Assembly: GCF_900239495.1 (NCBI RefSeq)
Contig: NZ_OENE01000015.1
Span: 296,300 to 360,299 of the forward strand
From: Tenacibaculum finnmarkense genomovar ulcerans
GTDB taxonomy: Bacteria; Bacteroidota; Bacteroidia; Flavobacteriales; Flavobacteriaceae
Direction of reading: 5' to 3'
Length of the DNA stretch: 64,000 nucleotides
Shown here: piece by piece, positions 46,335 through 54,083 of the stretch
How the letters are laid out: the number at the start of each line of letters is the position of its first letter
Numbering within the stretch: position 1 is the stretch's first letter
Made by a program: the position numbers and the translations under genes
The notes under the pieces: model-generated
Seen by the model: only the letters and a program-made list of their open reading frames with translations
What the model was told of the DNA's origin: nothing
Databases searched by the model: none

Positions 46335-46418
46335 CCTAGCCCCGATTGAGCAATTGTTTGAGCTCCTTTTTTGATTTTTTTCAAAAAAGAGCGAGTGCGG
46401 AAAGCGGGAAATAGCTCC
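46335..46418 (+). repeat. Dispersed ~85-bp repeat, copy 4 (Flavo-1-like RNA)
   Basis: It begins CCTAGCCCCGATTGAGC, has TTTGAGCTC plus T-run, an A-run with GAGCGAGTGC, and ends AAAGCGGGAAATAGC. It lies in the 301-nt divergent region between tag and sppA, upstream of the sppA promoter. No gene is seen there. Confidence 0.75.
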
Positions 46419-46499
46419 AAATAATTTTTATTTTTATACGGATAGAAAAGATAATGTTAATTCGGTTTTTTGTTAGACACTAAACTTGGTGTAAAACTG

Positions 46500-46507
46500 T
46501 ATATTTG
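46500..46507 (+). promoter_or_regulatory. sppA -7 box
   Basis: TATATTTG is an exact TAnnTTTG, 23 nt before the sppA ATG. Confidence 0.6.
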
Positions 46508-46529
46508 CTTAAAAAATTAATACTATTAT

Positions 46530-48287
46530 ATGAAATTTTTACGAAATTTACTCGCATCAATTACAGGCTTTTTTATCGCCATATTTTTACTATTTTTCTT
46601 CTTTATCGCCATTGCCGCCGTTGTAGGCTCAGGGATGGGTTCTGATGAAAAAATCGTGGTAAAATCGAATTCTGTTTTACAGTTAGACTTGGCAATGCCT
46701 ATAAAAGATTATGCGCCAAAAGATGATAATCCGTTAGCAGAAATCTTAGAATTAGCCGATGAAAAATTAGCCTTAAATAAGATTATAAATGCTATTGAAA
46801 ATGCTAAAACCGATACTAAAATTAAAGGAATTAGCATTAAAACAATAGGTGTAAATGCTGGTATTGCACAAACACAAGCGATTCGAAATAAAATTGAAGA
46901 ATTTAAAGAAAGTGGAAAATTTGTATATGCTTATAATGATGTTTATACGCAAAAAAACTACTATTTAAGTTCGGTTGCCGATAGTATATTTTTAAATCCT
47001 GTGGGCGCTATCGATTTTAAAGGATTATCAACAGAAATTTTATATTATAAAGATTTTGAAGATAAATTTGGTGTTAAAATGGAGGTAATTCGTCACGGGA
47101 AATACAAAAGTGCCGTAGAGCCGTATTTATTAAACGAAATGAGTGATGCCAACCGTGAGCAAACTACGTCTCTTTTAAAATCTATTTGGTCGGAAATTAC
47201 GGCGGATGTTTCTAAAAGTAGAAATATTTCTGTTGAAAAATTAAATATTATTGCCGATAGTGCCAATGGTAGAAATGCCGAATTAGCTAAAGAAAATAAG
47301 TTAATTGATGCCATTATTTATGAAGATCAGTACAAAGAAAAATTAGCTATTAATACTGATAAAAAAGTACATACTATTTCTTTGGCTGATTATATAAAAT
47401 CGGGAAAAGGACGCATTTCTTCTTCGGCTAAAAATAAAATTGCGGTTATTTATGCGCAGGGAGAAATTAGATATGCCAAAGGAAATGAAAATATTATTGG
47501 GCAAGAGGTTACCAATAAGGCCATTCGAAAAGCTCGTAAAGATAAAAATGTAAAAGCGATTGTATTGCGTGTAAATTCTCCTGGTGGAAGCGCCTTAGCT
47601 TCTGAACTTATTTGGCGTGAATTAGAATTGGCGAAAAAAGAAAAACCTTTAGTGGTTTCTATGGGGAATTTAGCCGCTTCGGGTGGTTATTATATTGCTT
47701 GTAATGCCGATAAAATTATTGCCGAGCCTACAACTATTACAGGTTCTATTGGTGTTTTTGGAGCAGTTCCGAACTTTCATAAATTAGCAGGTTTTATGGG
47801 GATTAACGCTGAGCAGGTATCTACAAATAGCAACCCTAATTACAGTGTTTTTGAGCCGATAAATGACAAGTTTTATAATGTTACCAAACAAGGTGTTGAG
47901 CATATTTATACCGTTTTTGTAAACCGTGTTGCCACAGGAAGAAACATGACTTTTGAGCAAGTAAATAACGTGGCTCAAGGACGTGTTTGGACAGGTAAAC
48001 AAGCTATTGAAAATGGTTTGGTTGACCAACTTGGTAACTTAAATGATGCCATTGCTGTTGCTGCAAATTTAGCCGAAATTGAAAGCTATAGAGTACGTAA
48101 TTACCCTGTTTACAAAAAAGATTTTAAAGAAGCTTTTAACCTTTCTCTTTTTGCAAAAGCATCAAAAGAAGATATTTTAAAAGAAGCTTTAGGTGATGAA
48201 AATTATGAGTTATATAACAACATTAATGCGCTAAAAAAATTAGAAGGAATTCAGGCTAGAATGCCATATATTCTTCAGATAAAATAA
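46530..48287 (+). CDS. sppA: Signal peptide peptidase SppA (long form)
   Basis: This 585-residue membrane-anchored S49 peptidase cleaves leftover signal peptides. An N-terminal transmembrane helix (LLASITGFFIAIFLLFFFFIAIAAVVG) precedes two tandem S49 repeats, as in E. coli SppA. The catalytic lysine is expected in VIRHGKYKSAVEP and the serine in NLAASGGYYIACNADKI. NSPGGSALASE and TITGSIGVFG also fit. A consensus promoter and a strong terminator frame it. Confidence 0.94.
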   Translation: MKFLRNLLASITGFFIAIFLLFFFFIAIAAVVGSGMGSDEKIVVKSNSVLQLDLAMPIKDYAPKDDNPLAEILELADEKLALNKIINAIENAKTDTKIKGISIKTIGVNAGIAQTQAIRNKIEEFKESGKFVYAYNDVYTQKNYYLSSVADSIFLNPVGAIDFKGLSTEILYYKDFEDKFGVKMEVIRHGKYKSAVEPYLLNEMSDANREQTTSLLKSIWSEITADVSKSRNISVEKLNIIADSANGRNAELAKENKLIDAIIYEDQYKEKLAINTDKKVHTISLADYIKSGKGRISSSAKNKIAVIYAQGEIRYAKGNENIIGQEVTNKAIRKARKDKNVKAIVLRVNSPGGSALASELIWRELELAKKEKPLVVSMGNLAASGGYYIACNADKIIAEPTTITGSIGVFGAVPNFHKLAGFMGINAEQVSTNSNPNYSVFEPINDKFYNVTKQGVEHIYTVFVNRVATGRNMTFEQVNNVAQGRVWTGKQAIENGLVDQLGNLNDAIAVAANLAEIESYRVRNYPVYKKDFKEAFNLSLFAKASKEDILKEALGDENYELYNNINALKKLEGIQARMPYILQIK

Positions 48288-48304
48288 GTTTTTAGTAAAT
48301 TTTA

Positions 48305-48344
48305 TAAAAAAATCCTTGATACAAATTGTATCAAGGATTTTTTT
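48305..48344. terminator. Bidirectional terminator after sppA
   Basis: ATCCTTGATACAA and TTGTATCAAGGAT pair directly, flanked by seven A and seven or more T. It serves convergent sppA and the lipoprotein gene. Confidence 0.92.
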
Positions 48345-48364
48345 TATGATAAATATTTTAAAAT

Positions 48365-49150
48365 TTAGTTATAACTATAAACAACATCAACACGAATAGG
48401 TTCGTTGTTTTCATTTTTATTATTGCTTGTTGCAACACCTGTTCCTTTTACAGGATATCCGTCGGCATCATAGGTGTACTCAATATTTAACGTTCCTACA
48501 ATGTTCTGATCAGCATCTTTATAGACTATTTTTGTTACATTATTTGTAGGCAATAACGCTCTTGCTTTTAAAACTTCTGACGCTTGCGTATTGATTCCAA
48601 AATCTAAAGAAACGCCATCTAAAATTTCAATAAGACCTGCTGATTCTAAAGTACCAAAGTATAAATTTGGGTTGGTATCGTAGGTTAATTCTGCTGTTTG
48701 AGTTTCCATAATATATTCGCCTGTTTCGTAATTATAAACCATATCACGAAAAGCAATTTTACTTGGATTTTTATTAGCGTCATATTCTAAAACATCTCCT
48801 GTTTCATATACATTATAAGGGGCTTTATATAAATTTTGAATCGCAAAATTTTCAGAATTACCGTTACCATCTCCTGCTTTTATAACACTTCCGTCGTTTA
48901 AATAGCTTACCGAAGCAGCTTCAGAACCTTCTGTTGCTGAAACATTTACTAATTTATTGTTTACATCATAAGTAAAACTAGAAGATGCCGACTCTTTACT
49001 ATTCGCTTGGTTTATAGCTGTAATCGTTTTTAATGTTTTTCTCTTTGCTAACTCGTTTGCCTCTTTAAAATCGTCCGTAGCAGAACTCGTACAAGCAGTC
49101 ATTAATCCGACTAGTAAACCGATTGCAAATACACTTTTTAACTTTTTCAT
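48365..49150 (-). CDS. Lipoprotein of unknown function
   Basis: This 261-residue protein has a lipoprotein signal (MKKLKSVFAIGLLVGLMTAC, Cys20) followed by acidic sequence. The body is rich in beta-type Tyr/Asp/Thr strands such as FTYDVNNKLVNVSA, VLEYDANKNPSKIAFRDM and IEYTYDADGYPVKGTG. These recall YD-like/DUF4595-type beta-propeller or RHS-like lipoproteins of Bacteroidetes. It is probably outer-membrane-anchored. No function can be assigned. Confidence 0.7.
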   Translation of the reverse strand: MKKLKSVFAIGLLVGLMTACTSSATDDFKEANELAKRKTLKTITAINQANSKESASSSFTYDVNNKLVNVSATEGSEAASVSYLNDGSVIKAGDGNGNSENFAIQNLYKAPYNVYETGDVLEYDANKNPSKIAFRDMVYNYETGEYIMETQTAELTYDTNPNLYFGTLESAGLIEILDGVSLDFGINTQASEVLKARALLPTNNVTKIVYKDADQNIVGTLNIEYTYDADGYPVKGTGVATSNNKNENNEPIRVDVVYSYN

Positions 49151-49193
49151 TGGTTTTGAATTTTTAAATTAATTTTGCACGAAAATAGCGCAT

Positions 49194-49230
49194 AAAAAAA
49201 TACCTACAATATAAATTGCAGGTATTTTTG
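49194..49230 (-). terminator. metK terminator
   Basis: AATACCTACAAT and ATTGCAGGTATT pair with one A-C mismatch, flanked by A/T runs. It lies about 70 nt beyond the metK stop. Confidence 0.78.
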
Positions 49231-49302
49231 TGTTATTATTTTACTTTATAAAGCTTAAAATCAAATCGTAAGATTATTTCACAAGCTATTTTAAAGGCTA
49301 TT

Positions 49303-50559
49303 TTACAAACCGAAATTTTCTTTAATTACATCAACATAATCTAATTTTTCCCAAGTAAATGTTTCTACTTCTTGCGAAACAGTTTCGCCCATCGGGTTTG
49401 AAAAAGTTACTGTTTTAACTTCTGATTTTCTTCCCATATGCCCGTAAGCAGCAGTTTCAGAATAAATTGGCGTTCTTAATTTTAAACGTTGCTCGATAAA
49501 ATAAGGACGCATATCAAAAATGCTTTCTACTATTTTACTGATTTCTCCGTCTGTTTTATCAACTGTTGAAGTTCCGTAAGTTTCTACATTAATACTCGTT
49601 GGTTTTGCAACTCCAATAGCGTATGAAACTTGTACTAAAACTTCTTTACACAATCCTGAAGCTACTAAATTCTTGGCAATATGACGTGTTGCATAGGCTC
49701 CAGAACGATCTACTTTCGATGGATCTTTTCCTGAAAATGCGCCACCTCCGTGTGCTCCTTTTCCTCCGTAAGTATCAACAATAATTTTACGCCCTGTTAA
49801 ACCTGTATCTCCGTGAGGTCCTCCAATTACGAAAACTCCCGTTGGATTAATATGATAGGTAATATTATCGGTAAATAATTTTTGAATATTCGCTGGTAAT
49901 TTTGCTACTACTCTAGGTATTAAAACCGAAACAATGTCTTTTTTAATTTTTGCTAACATTACCGCATCATCGGCATTAAAATCATCGTGCTGTGTAGAAA
50001 TTACAATCGCATCGATTCTTTGTGGCACGTTATCGTCAGAATATTCAATAGTTACTTGCGATTTTGCATCGGGGCGTAAATAGGTAATATCCGAATTTTC
50101 TCTACGTAATTCGGCTAATTCAATTAACAAACGGTGCGATAAATCTAAGGCTAACGGCATGTAATTTTCCGTTTCATCGGTGGCATAACCAAACATCATT
50201 CCTTGGTCTCCCGCTCCTTGATCTTCAGGGTTTGCTCTTACTACTCCTTGATTTATATCAGGAGATTGCTCATGAATTGCCGAAAAAACACCACAAGAAC
50301 TACCATCAAACATATATTCGCTTTTGGTGTATCCTATTTTGTTAATTACATCACGTGCAATTTTTTGAACATCTAAATATGTTTTAGATTTTACTTCACC
50401 TGCTAAAACTACCTGTCCTGTGGTTACTAAAGTTTCACAAGCTACTTTTGATGCTGCATCAAAAGCTAAAAAATTATCTATTAAAGCATCAGAAATTTGA
50501 TCTGCTACTTTATCTGGATGTCCTTCAGAAACACTTTCCGAAGTAAATAAATATGACAT
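49303..50559 (-). CDS. metK: S-adenosylmethionine synthase
   Basis: MetK makes SAM from methionine and ATP. The 418 residues start [24 protein letters not shown] (ATP motif), with [36 protein letters not shown] block and [19 protein letters not shown]. The length is normal. A 354-nt gap separates it from divergent trxA, and the half next to metK carries a candidate SAM-responsive leader. Confidence 0.97.
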   Translation of the reverse strand: MSYLFTSESVSEGHPDKVADQISDALIDNFLAFDAASKVACETLVTTGQVVLAGEVKSKTYLDVQKIARDVINKIGYTKSEYMFDGSSCGVFSAIHEQSPDINQGVVRANPEDQGAGDQGMMFGYATDETENYMPLALDLSHRLLIELAELRRENSDITYLRPDAKSQVTIEYSDDNVPQRIDAIVISTQHDDFNADDAVMLAKIKKDIVSVLIPRVVAKLPANIQKLFTDNITYHINPTGVFVIGGPHGDTGLTGRKIIVDTYGGKGAHGGGAFSGKDPSKVDRSGAYATRHIAKNLVASGLCKEVLVQVSYAIGVAKPTSINVETYGTSTVDKTDGEISKIVESIFDMRPYFIEQRLKLRTPIYSETAAYGHMGRKSEVKTVTFSNPMGETVSQEVETFTWEKLDYVDVIKENFGL

Positions 50560-50629
50560 AAAACTGCTATTTTTTTAGATTAGAAAAAAAGAAAAACTTG
50601 AGATTGCTTAAATAACTTAAAAGGAGTAG

Positions 50630-50700
50630 ATATTTACTGCTTTAGCTTTTTAGTATGAACTTTTTGTTCAATGAGGTTGCAATCAGTCAAATTTTTCCTC
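50630..50700 (-). ncRNA. Candidate SAM-II-like riboswitch in the metK leader
   Basis: Read on the minus strand it contains GACTGATTGCAACC, then a GAAC-AAAAA-GTTC mini-hairpin, then CTAAAAAGCTAAAGCAGT. ACTG and CAGT can pair. CUGAUU and GCUAAA are the conserved pseudoknot parts of SAM-II, and the long internal hairpin fits the long-loop variant. It lies 71 nt upstream of the metK start. I could not run a covariance model. Confidence 0.5.
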
Positions 50701-50840
50701 GAAAATTATGGGGCTAAGTTATTGATTATTTTACACACACAAAAACAAACTGACATCGAACTTGCATCGAAATAAAAATCAGTTAAAAAATAAAATAGAA
50801 ACTATTGATATAATCATAATAAAAAGTAATTTTTGTAGAA

Positions 50841-50870
50841 TTGCATTGCTAAAATATTTGATTACTTTTG
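50841..50870 (+). promoter_or_regulatory. trxA promoter
   Basis: TTG (50841-50843), 19 nt, then TACTTTTG (50863-50870) is an exact Bacteroidetes -33/-7 promoter, 43 nt before trxA. Confidence 0.72.
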
Positions 50871-50913
50871 TAGTATTATAAACAAGAAAATAACCTAATT
50901 AAACTATAAAAAA

Positions 50914-51231
50914 ATGGCATTAGAAATTACAGACGCAAACTTCGAAGAGTTAGTATTAAAATCAGACAAACCAGTATTAGTTGATTTCTGGGCAGCATGG
51001 TGTGGTCCTTGTAGAATGGTAGGTCCTATTGTTGACGAAATTGGTAACGAATATGAAGGAAAAGCTGTTGTTGGTAAGGTTGATGTTGACAATAACCAAG
51101 AATTTGCGGCTAAATATGGTGTAAGAAATATTCCTACTGTATTAGTATTTAAAAACGGTGAAGTTGTAGACAAACAAGTTGGTGCAGCTCCTAAAAAAGC
51201 ATATACTGATAAAATTGATGCTGCTTTATAA
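50914..51231 (+). CDS. trxA: Thioredoxin
   Basis: This 105-residue cytosolic disulfide reductant has the active site WCGPC (Cys30, Cys33) in LVDFWAAWCGPCRMVGP and the cis-Pro in RNIPTVLVFKNG. The length and sequence are those of classical thioredoxin 1. A consensus promoter and a terminator make it a single-gene unit. Confidence 0.97.
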   Translation: MALEITDANFEELVLKSDKPVLVDFWAAWCGPCRMVGPIVDEIGNEYEGKAVVGKVDVDNNQEFAAKYGVRNIPTVLVFKNGEVVDKQVGAAPKKAYTDKIDAAL

Positions 51232-51264
51232 GCCGTATCTTTTTATAAGATATCATTAATATAT

Positions 51265-51298
51265 TAAAAGGTTTGGCTATTTGTCAAACCTTTTTTTT
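51265..51298 (+). terminator. trxA terminator
   Basis: AAAAGGTTTG and CAAACCTTTT pair over an 8-nt loop, then a T-run. It covers TTG 51273, where a longer DUF58 reading frame would start. Confidence 0.88.
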
Positions 51299-51311
51299 AT
51301 TTTCGAAAGAT

Positions 51312-52235
51312 ATGATTGATATCAAAACAATTTCTTCGGATATTAAAAACCTTGAATTACTAGCCAAACAAGTAGTTGAAGGTTTTATTACAGGCATACA
51401 CAAAAGCCCTTTTCATGGGTTTTCGGTAGAGTTTTCGGAACATAAACTCTATAATAAAGGCGAAAGTACCCGTCATATAGATTGGAAGCTATTTGCTAAA
51501 ACCGAAAAACTCTACATCAAAAAGTACGAAGAGGAAACGAATTTAAGGTGTCATATTATTATTGACAATTCGGCATCGATGCACTACCCTATTATTAAAA
51601 ACCAAACAATCAACCACTTAAATAAAATTGGTTTTTCGGCAGTTGCCACAGCCTGCTTGATGGAAATTTTAAAAAAGCAACGAGATGCTGTTGGTTTGAG
51701 TATTTATTCGGATAGCTACGAATATTATGCCCCCGAAAAAGGAAGTGAACGACATCGAAAAATGTTATTGAATCAATTAGATAATTTATTAGTATCAACA
51801 AGTAAGACGAGTACAGAAACCTATCAATATTTACATGAAATAGCCGAAAATATTCATCGGCGTTCTTTGATCTTTTTATTTACCGATATGTTTCAGACTA
51901 CAAAAAATGAAGAAGAATTATTTGACGCTTTACGACATTTAAAATTCAATAAACATGAAGTAATTTTGTTTCATACCTATGATAAAAAGACGGAATTGCT
52001 ATTTAATTTTGATAATAGCCCCAAAAAATTTGTAGATATTGAAACTGGGGAAGAAATAAATTTACATCCTGATAACATTCAAAAACAATATACAGAACAA
52101 AGCAGTTTATTTTTCAAAAACCTAAAAAACAAATGCTTACAATACAAAATAGATTACATCCCTGTTGATATAAACGAAGGTTTTGACAAAATATTAACCG
52201 CTTATTTAATAAGTAGGCAAAAAAAACATCAATAA
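51312..52235 (+). CDS. DUF58 domain protein (VWA-like)
   Basis: This 307-residue protein begins MIDIKTISSDIKNLELLAKQ. The DUF58 core is GFSVEFSEHKLYNKGESTRHIDWK. The metal-ion-dependent adhesion motif appears as HIIIDNSASMHY (DxSxS). The C-terminal half has VWA-like strands (SLIFLFTDMFQT). DUF58 proteins usually work with a MoxR AAA+ ATPase, often encoded next door; none is in this window. I reject the TTG 51273 start because it lies in the trxA terminator. Confidence 0.85.
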   Translation: MIDIKTISSDIKNLELLAKQVVEGFITGIHKSPFHGFSVEFSEHKLYNKGESTRHIDWKLFAKTEKLYIKKYEEETNLRCHIIIDNSASMHYPIIKNQTINHLNKIGFSAVATACLMEILKKQRDAVGLSIYSDSYEYYAPEKGSERHRKMLLNQLDNLLVSTSKTSTETYQYLHEIAENIHRRSLIFLFTDMFQTTKNEEELFDALRHLKFNKHEVILFHTYDKKTELLFNFDNSPKKFVDIETGEEINLHPDNIQKQYTEQSSLFFKNLKNKCLQYKIDYIPVDINEGFDKILTAYLISRQKKHQ

Positions 52236-52261
52236 TCTTTTTTCAATTAAGAAAAAGGTCT

Positions 52262-52269
52262 TATATTTG
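52262..52269 (+). promoter_or_regulatory. -7 box of the tRNA-Asp cluster
   Basis: TATATTTG is an exact TAnnTTTG, 24 nt before the first tRNA. Confidence 0.6.
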
Positions 52270-52293
52270 CACTCGCTTAGAGTAATTAGCAAC

Positions 52294-52367
52294 GGTCTGG
52301 TAGTTCAGCTGGTTAGAATACCTGCCTGTCACGCAGGGGGTCGCGGGTTCGAGTCCCGTCCAGACCG
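52294..52367 (+). tRNA. tRNA-Asp (GTC), copy 1
   Basis: A 74-nt cloverleaf with acceptor GGTCTGG/CCAGACC and discriminator G. The anticodon GTC (52328-52330) lies in the loop of CCTGC/GCAGG. The T arm is GCGGG-TTCGAGT-CCCGT. CCA is not encoded. Confidence 0.97.
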
Positions 52368-52408
52368 CAATATTATTTTAAGTAAACAAGTACAAAGCTA
52401 AAAGCAAC

Positions 52409-52482
52409 GGTCTGGTAGTTCAGCTGGTTAGAATACCTGCCTGTCACGCAGGGGGTCGCGGGTTCGAGTCCCGTCCAGACCG
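52409..52482 (+). tRNA. tRNA-Asp (GTC), copy 2
   Basis: It is identical in sequence to copy 1 over 74 nt, after a 41-nt spacer. The GCAAC just before the acceptor stem recurs before copy 3. Confidence 0.97.
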
Positions 52483-52520
52483 CAATTAGTTAAGTAAGTT
52501 AAAGTATTGCTACAAGCAAC

Positions 52521-52594
52521 GGTCTGGTAGTTCAGCTGGTTAGAATACCTGCCTGTCACGCAGGGGGTCGCGGGTTCGAGTCCCGTCCAGACCG
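52521..52594 (+). tRNA. tRNA-Asp (GTC), copy 3
   Basis: Identical over 74 nt to copies 1 and 2, after a 38-nt spacer. It ends 1 nt before the terminator repeat. Confidence 0.97.
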
Positions 52595-52595
52595 C

Positions 52596-52630
52596 AAAAG
52601 CTTCTCATTTATTTGAGAGGCTTTTTCTTT
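52596..52630 (+). terminator. tRNA-Asp cluster terminator (repeat copy A)
   Basis: AGCTTCTC and GAGAGGCT form the stem (one G-U pair), with A-run before and T-run after. The first 31 nt (52596-52626) recur exactly at 53815-53845. Confidence 0.88.
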
Positions 52631-52817
52631 TTTATACCCTACTCTCTTTTTTAAATCTAAAATTACTTCGCTATACATTTCAAGTCGTATTTTTTAGTAT
52701 TCCAAAAACAGCTTTTTTATATTTCTCCACCATTAATATTTACTATCAAACCACCAAAATATCACCAAACACTATTTATTTTTTTAAAAAAAAATAAAAA
52801 CAACTAATAAAACTACT

Positions 52818-52825
52818 TATATTTG
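52818..52825 (+). promoter_or_regulatory. -7 box of roadblock cassette
   Basis: TATATTTG is an exact TAnnTTTG, 28 nt before the first cassette ATG. Confidence 0.6.
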
Positions 52826-52852
52826 TCTTTTTATTTAGATTAAATAAATATA

Positions 52853-53188
52853 ATGGATTTTAAAAAAATAATTTCGGAAACAAATACCAACGCTATTTAC
52901 CTTATTAATGAAGATGGTAACATACTCGATTTTTATTCCGAAGAAAATCAATCTGATACGCTAAAAGAAAAAACAGCTACTTTTAACACCGCTATTTTTA
53001 ATATGAGTAGTCATTTTTTAAGCACTTTTTACAATGCAGAATTAAAGGAACTTATATTAAAATCTAATACTCAAAATATACTGCTAATTAAACACGAGCA
53101 ACATGTAATAGCACTTCTATCAAATGAAAATTTCAATATTTCATTAATAGAATTAATTTTAAAAAAGAATTTAACACCACCAACATAA
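52853..53188 (+). CDS. Roadblock/LC7-like protein A (candidate)
   Basis: This 111-residue protein has the strand-turn-strand NAIYLINEDGNILDFYSEEN, a middle helix (KTATFNTAIFNMSSHFLSTF) and the strands NILLIKHEQHVIALLS, in the order expected for a roadblock/MglB fold. No signal peptide or transmembrane helix is seen. Roadblock proteins dimerise and regulate small Ras-like GTPases. None is encoded in the cassette. It is the first gene, with a consensus promoter, 10 nt before gene B. The fold call is by eye and tentative. Confidence 0.55.
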   Translation: MDFKKIISETNTNAIYLINEDGNILDFYSEENQSDTLKEKTATFNTAIFNMSSHFLSTFYNAELKELILKSNTQNILLIKHEQHVIALLSNENFNISLIELILKKNLTPPT

Positions 53189-53198
53189 AATAAGTAAA

Positions 53199-53573
53199 AT
53201 GCAAAAAATTTTAGATGACTTAGTCAATAATGTAAAAGAAAACATCCCTGGTTACATCGCTATTAGTGTAGCTGAAATAGCTTCTGGTGAATGTCTTGTG
53301 TCAAACTCAAGCGTTCCTGAGTTTGACACAACATTAGCTGCCGCATATAATGTTGAAATAATAAATGCCAAACGAAAAGCCATAAAAACATTAGGTTTAG
53401 AGGAGAATTTAAGAGACATACACTTTAACCTTGATAAACAAATACATATAATTGATATTGCTCCTTCTGGGGAGTATTTTGTGTATTTAGCTATCGATTC
53501 TAAAAAAGCGAACATAGCACTTAGTAGAAAATTGTTAAACAAATACACTAAAGAACTAAACGATGAATTATAA
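53199..53573 (+). CDS. Roadblock/LC7-like protein B
   Basis: This 124-residue protein fits a roadblock domain: an N-terminal helix (MQKILDDLVNNV), strand-turn-strand PGYIAISVAEIASGECLVSN, a helix with NVEIINAKRKAIKTLGL, and strands HIIDIAPSGEYFVYLAID followed by KKANIALSRKLLNKY. It is more typical of the family than gene A, and the two could form a heterodimer. Its end overlaps the start of the next gene by 11 nt, so translation is probably coupled. Confidence 0.6.
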   Translation: MQKILDDLVNNVKENIPGYIAISVAEIASGECLVSNSSVPEFDTTLAAAYNVEIINAKRKAIKTLGLEENLRDIHFNLDKQIHIIDIAPSGEYFVYLAIDSKKANIALSRKLLNKYTKELNDEL

Positions 53574-53793
53574 TGAGCTAATTTTAAAAGAGTGTAATTT
53601 TGATACTGAATTTATCGATTTTATTGATTTGTATCAAAATTTTTATAAAAATAGCATACTTGAAATTACCCCCAATCAAGTAGCTGAAAAAGTTGAAGTT
53701 TCTAAAAAACGTACTATTAAAGACTCCTTAGAGGATTTCTTTTTCACCCCAAAGTACAATATTTTAGATATTCTTAAATTAAGCAAGGCCTAA
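53563..53793 (+). CDS. Small cassette protein, function unknown
   Basis: This 76-residue protein overlaps the end of the roadblock B gene by 11 nt. It is acidic at the N-terminus (MNYNELILKECNFDTEFIDF) with aromatic residues, then a short basic helix (VAEKVEVSKKRTIKDSLEDFF) and a C-terminal FTPKYNILDILKLSKA. I recognise no family. A small helical adaptor to the roadblock pair is plausible from context only. The terminator copy B follows. Confidence 0.6.
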   Translation: MNYNELILKECNFDTEFIDFIDLYQNFYKNSILEITPNQVAEKVEVSKKRTIKDSLEDFFFTPKYNILDILKLSKA

Positions 53794-53814
53794 AATTATT
53801 ATGTATACATTTTA

Positions 53815-53848
53815 AAAAGCTTCTCATTTATTTGAGAGGCTTTTTTTA
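53815..53848 (+). terminator. Cassette terminator (repeat copy B)
   Basis: Its first 31 nt are identical to the terminator after the tRNA-Asp cluster, 1219 bp upstream, and are followed by a T-run. The two copies bracket the three-gene cassette. The 235 nt from 53849 to 54083 hold the thrS promoter and leader only. Confidence 0.88.
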
Positions 53849-54003
53849 ATGGATTTGTTGGAAAACTTCTAAAAATTTCGCCCTGACAGATTTGTACTAT
53901 ACTTAAAAAAGGCGTTAATAATATATTAACTGAAGATTTTTCATTGTATAAATTTACTGATTTTTGTTTAAAAAAACCTCAAATTTAAAATACCATATAT
54001 ATA

Positions 54004-54034
54004 TTGTATAAAAAAGGCTTTTACAATATCTTTG
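54004..54034 (+). promoter_or_regulatory. thrS operon promoter
   Basis: TTG (54004-54006), 20 nt, TATCTTTG (54027-54034) is an exact Bacteroidetes promoter, 49 nt before the thrS ATG. Confidence 0.72.
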
Positions 54035-54043
54035 CAATTCTAA

Positions 54044-54065
54044 AATTCCCACTTGTAAGGGAATT
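54044..54065 (+). promoter_or_regulatory. thrS leader hairpin
   Basis: AATTCCC (54044-54050) and GGGAATT (54059-54065) pair across an 8-nt loop within the 5' leader, ending 18 nt before the start codon. It is a possible site for autoregulation by ThrRS. Confidence 0.55.
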
Positions 54066-54083
54066 AAACATAACACATATATA

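Noticed and set aside
51273..51311. Longer DUF58 protein from TTG 51273
   Set aside because: It falls inside the trxA terminator hairpin; ATG 51312 fits the family start.
52294..52594. Three evenly spaced identical units resembling a CRISPR array
   Set aside because: The repeat unit is a complete tRNA-Asp cloverleaf and the spacers are short tRNA intergenic sequence; no cas genes are present. No CRISPR array was seen in the window.
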